Shown here piece after piece: positions 61,318 through 64,000 of a DNA stretch of 64,000 nucleotides. The notes beneath the pieces were generated by a model. The model ran no database searches. It was not told the DNA's origin and saw only the letters and a list, made by a program, of their open reading frames with translations. Where the stretch lies: contig NZ_QMEY01000010.1 in assembly GCF_003315795.1 (NCBI RefSeq), forward strand, positions 62,001-126,000, written 5' to 3'. This DNA is from Spongiactinospora rosea (GTDB lineage Bacteria; Actinomycetota; Actinomycetes; Streptosporangiales; Streptosporangiaceae). The position numbers and the translations under genes were made by a program. How positions within the stretch are numbered: the first letter of the stretch is position 1; each line of letters begins with the position of its first letter.

Positions 61318-64000
61318 GTGCCTGGCGACAGCCGTACCGTTCTGCTGCTCTCGACCTCTGACACCGACCTGCTCAGCGCCCGTGCCAGTGGCGCGGCGTA
61401 CCGGCCGGGCAACCCGGCCAGGCTCACCCCTGACGACCTGCCCGCGCTGCTCGACGGCATCGATTTGGTGGTGGTCCGCCTGCTCGGCGGGCGGCGGGCC
61501 TGGGAGGAAGGGCTCGACGCCCTGCTCGCCGGGCCGCGCCCGGTCGCCGTACTCGGCGGCGAGCAGGCCCCCGACGCCGAACTCATGGAACTCTCCACCG
61601 TCAGCGGCGGCGTCTGCGCCGAGGCGCACGCCTACCTGGCCCATGGCGGCCCGGCCAACCTGGCCGAACTGCACGCCTTCCTGTCCGACACCGTGCTGCT
61701 GACCGGGCACGGATTCGCGCCGCCCGCCCCGGCCCCCACCTGGGGCCTTCTGGAACGCGCTCCGAAGTCCACCAGCGGCCCCGTGATCGGCATCCTGTAC
61801 TACCGCGCCCACCACATGGCCGGGAACACCGGATTCGTCGAGGCCCTGGCCACCGCCATCGAGGACGCCGGAGGTCAGGCCATGCCGATCTTCTGCTCCT
61901 CGCTGCGCACCGCCGAGCCCGAACTGATCGACACCCTGCGCGCCGCCGACGCCCTCGTGGTCACCGTCCTGGCCGCGGGCGGTTCCCGCCCGGCCACGGC
62001 GGGCGCGGGCGGCGACGACGAGGCATGGGACGTCGGCGCGCTGGCCGCCCTGGACGTACCGATCCTGCAGGGGCTCTGCCTGACCTCCACCCGCCGGGCC
62101 TGGGAGGACAACGACGACGGCCTGTCCCCGCTGGACGCGGCCTCGCAGGTGGCGATCCCGGAGTTCGACGGGCGGATCATCACCGTGCCGTTCTCGTTCA
62201 AGGAGATCGACGAGGACGGCCTGACCGTCTACGTCGCCGACTCCGAACGGGCCGCGCGGGTGGCGGGCATCGCCGTACGGCACGGCCTGCTCCGGCACAC
62301 CCCGCCCGCCGGGCGGCGGATTGTGGTCATGCTGTCGGCGTACCCCACCAAGCACTCCAGGATCGGCAACGCGGTCGGCCTGGACACCCCCAGGAGCACC
62401 GTGCGGCTGCTCGCCCGGATGGCCGAGGCGGGCTACGACCTGGGCGAAAACTTCCCGGGGGTGCTTGAGCAGGACGGCGACGCGCTGATCCACGCGCTGA
62501 TCGCGGCCGGTGGCCAGGACCCCGACTGGCTCACCGAGGAGCACCTGGCGGGCAACCCGGTCCGCATTCCTTCTGCTGTCTATGAGACCTGGTACCGCAC
62601 GCTCCCCGGTGAACTGCGGGAGGCCATCGAGCGGCACTGGGGGCCGCCGCCCGGCGAGCTGTTCGTGCACGAAGGGGACATCGTGCTCGCCGCGCTGCGC
62701 GCCGGGAACGTCGTGGTGATGGTCCAGCCGCCGCGTGGGTTCGGGGAGAACCCGATCGCCATCTACCACGACCCCGACCTGCCGCCCAGCCACCACTACC
62801 TGGCCGCTTACCGGTGGCTGTCGGCGGAGTTCGGCGCGCACGCCATGGTCCATGTGGGCAAACACGGCAATCTGGAGTGGCTGCCGGGCAAGGCGGCGGG
62901 CATGTCGGCGGCCTGCGGCACCGACGCGGCGATCGGCGACCTGCCGCTGGTCTACCCGTTCCTGGTGAACGACCCGGGGGAGGGCACTCAGGCCAAGCGC
63001 CGCGCGCACGCCGTACTGGTCGACCACCTGGTGCCCCCGATGGCCCGCGCGGACACCTACGGCGACATCGCCCGGCTGGAACAACTGCTGGACGAACACG
63101 CCACGATCGCCGCGATGGACCCCGCCAAGCTGCCCGCCATCCGCGCGCAGATCTGGACGCTGATCCAGGCCGCCCGGCTCGACCACGACCTCGGGCTCGA
63201 CGACCGGCCGCACGACAGCGAGTTCGACGACTTCATCCTGCACGTGGACGGCTGGCTGTGCGAGGTCAAGGACGCGCAGATCCGCGACGGCCTGCACGTA
63301 CTCGGCGAGGCACCGGCCGGGGAGCAGCGGATCGACCTGGTGCTGGCCATGCTGCGGGCCCGGCAGATGTGGTCCGGCCGGGAGAGCCTGCCCGGCCTGC
63401 GCGAGGCGCTGGGCCTGGCCGAGGACGGCACGGCCGGGCTTGCCGCCGTGGACGACGCCGAGGCCACCGCCCGCGCCCTGGTCGGCGGCATGGAGGAACG
63501 CGGCTGGCGGCCGGAGGCGGCGGCCGAGGTCGCGGCCGGGCATCCCGCCGAGGTGGCCCGCGTACTGGCCTTCGCCGCGGCCGAGGTCGTACCGCGCCTG
63601 GCCCGCACCACCGACGAGATCGGCAACGTGCTGCACGCGCTCGACGGCGGTTACGTCCCGGCGGGGCCGAGCGGTTCGCCGCTGCGCGGCCTGGTCAACG
63701 TGCTGCCGACCGGCCGCAACTTCTACTCCGTCGATCCCCGCGCGGTGCCCAGCCGGCTCGCCTGGGAGACCGGGCAGGCGATGGCGGACTCCCTGCTCGC
63801 CCGCTACCGGGCCGACACCGGCGAGTGGCCGCGTTCGGTGGGGCTCTCGGTCTGGGGGACCAGCGCGATGCGCACGGCGGGCGACGACGTGGCCGAGGTA
63901 CTGGCGCTGCTCGGTGTGCGCCCGGAATGGGATGAGGCGTCCCGCCGGGTGACCGGGCTCGTGCCGATCTCCGTCGCCGAGCTGGGCCGCCCGCGGATCG
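61318..64000 (+). CDS. cobN: Cobaltochelatase subunit CobN (3' partial)
   Basis: Large subunit of the ATP-dependent aerobic cobalt chelatase that inserts Co2+ into hydrogenobyrinate a,c-diamide. GTG 61318 follows GGAGG at 8 bases. The visible 894 residues include CLTSTRRAWEDNDDGLSPLD, the diagnostic MVHVGKHGNLEWLPGKAAG and VYPFLVNDPGEGTQAKRRAHA. The frame is open to the window end; a full CobN has about 1200-1300 residues. Preceded by the cobalamin riboswitch. CobS and CobT partners are not in the window. Confidence 0.94.
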   Translation, partial: MPGDSRTVLLLSTSDTDLLSARASGAAYRPGNPARLTPDDLPALLDGIDLVVVRLLGGRRAWEEGLDALLAGPRPVAVLGGEQAPDAELMELSTVSGGVCAEAHAYLAHGGPANLAELHAFLSDTVLLTGHGFAPPAPAPTWGLLERAPKSTSGPVIGILYYRAHHMAGNTGFVEALATAIEDAGGQAMPIFCSSLRTAEPELIDTLRAADALVVTVLAAGGSRPATAGAGGDDEAWDVGALAALDVPILQGLCLTSTRRAWEDNDDGLSPLDAASQVAIPEFDGRIITVPFSFKEIDEDGLTVYVADSERAARVAGIAVRHGLLRHTPPAGRRIVVMLSAYPTKHSRIGNAVGLDTPRSTVRLLARMAEAGYDLGENFPGVLEQDGDALIHALIAAGGQDPDWLTEEHLAGNPVRIPSAVYETWYRTLPGELREAIERHWGPPPGELFVHEGDIVLAALRAGNVVVMVQPPRGFGENPIAIYHDPDLPPSHHYLAAYRWLSAEFGAHAMVHVGKHGNLEWLPGKAAGMSAACGTDAAIGDLPLVYPFLVNDPGEGTQAKRRAHAVLVDHLVPPMARADTYGDIARLEQLLDEHATIAAMDPAKLPAIRAQIWTLIQAARLDHDLGLDDRPHDSEFDDFILHVDGWLCEVKDAQIRDGLHVLGEAPAGEQRIDLVLAMLRARQMWSGRESLPGLREALGLAEDGTAGLAAVDDAEATARALVGGMEERGWRPEAAAEVAAGHPAEVARVLAFAAAEVVPRLARTTDEIGNVLHALDGGYVPAGPSGSPLRGLVNVLPTGRNFYSVDPRAVPSRLAWETGQAMADSLLARYRADTGEWPRSVGLSVWGTSAMRTAGDDVAEVLALLGVRPEWDEASRRVTGLVPISVAELGRPRI

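Noticed and set aside
59968..63636. Very long minus-strand frame ahead of cobG
   Set aside because: Only the part up to 61080 is cobG; the remainder is antisense to cobN and the riboswitch.

Overview
The window is high-GC DNA from a Gram-positive actinomycete. A filamentous genus, probably of the Streptosporangiales, is an inference from the Pup ligase gene, a SARP regulator, XRE-TPR regulators, an F420-type PPOX protein and the cobalamin genes. No rRNA or tRNA gene was seen to settle it. Most genes show strong third-position GC bias. Two stretches, about 24.6-31 kb and 42.8-48.3 kb, are visibly poorer in GC and carry broken insertion sequences, so they look acquired.

Layout. 1-3.7 kb: end of a branched-chain amino acid ABC transporter operon (livH-livM-livG-livF). 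4.1-6.1 kb: an ArsR/SRPBCC/VOC operon divergent from a DHFR-like reductase, bracketed by inverted copies of a 39-bp repeat. 6.2-18.3 kb: an eleven-gene minus-strand operon, almost every junction overlapping by 4 bp. It encodes a stand-alone NRPS adenylation domain, a carrier protein, a flavin amine oxidase, an acyl-activating enzyme, a lysine 2,3-aminomutase-like radical SAM enzyme, an ATP-grasp ligase, two PaaK-like adenylating enzymes, an MFS exporter, an SDR and a hotdog thioesterase. A SARP activator is divergent. I read this as a secondary-metabolite locus built on a beta-lysine-like unit. 18.5-24.6 kb: SARP, Ser/Thr kinase, secreted serine hydrolase, HTH-MarR regulator and a deaminase-fold protein.

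24.7-31.8 kb: an IS-bounded cassette encoding a 66-residue peptide with ten cysteines, a thioredoxin-like CXXC protein, a GT-C-like membrane protein, a possible 43-residue peptide, an ABC exporter without a C39 peptidase, an S26 signal peptidase and a MauE-like redox membrane protein. Together they look like a complete system for making, oxidising, exporting and cleaving a disulfide-rich peptide. This is the most interesting system in the window.

31.8-42 kb: ECF sigma factor divergent from a DHA2 exporter, small hypothetical genes, a GntR regulator with a palindromic operator, two tandem XRE-TPR regulators, a GNAT protein, a carotenoid oxygenase and the Pup ligase PafA. 42-50.9 kb is a decay zone: truncated IS5 transposase, a secreted NucA/NucB-type nuclease broken by two frameshifts, IS630 relics, a frameshifted MazG-like gene and an MFS gene with an in-frame stop. 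51-54 kb: a third XRE-TPR paralogue, then TetR divergent from an aldo/keto reductase with twin operators. 54-64 kb: cobalamin genes cobF, cobL, cobM, cobK, cobIJ (fused), cobH, cobG and the start of cobN behind a cobalamin riboswitch; cobN runs off the window.
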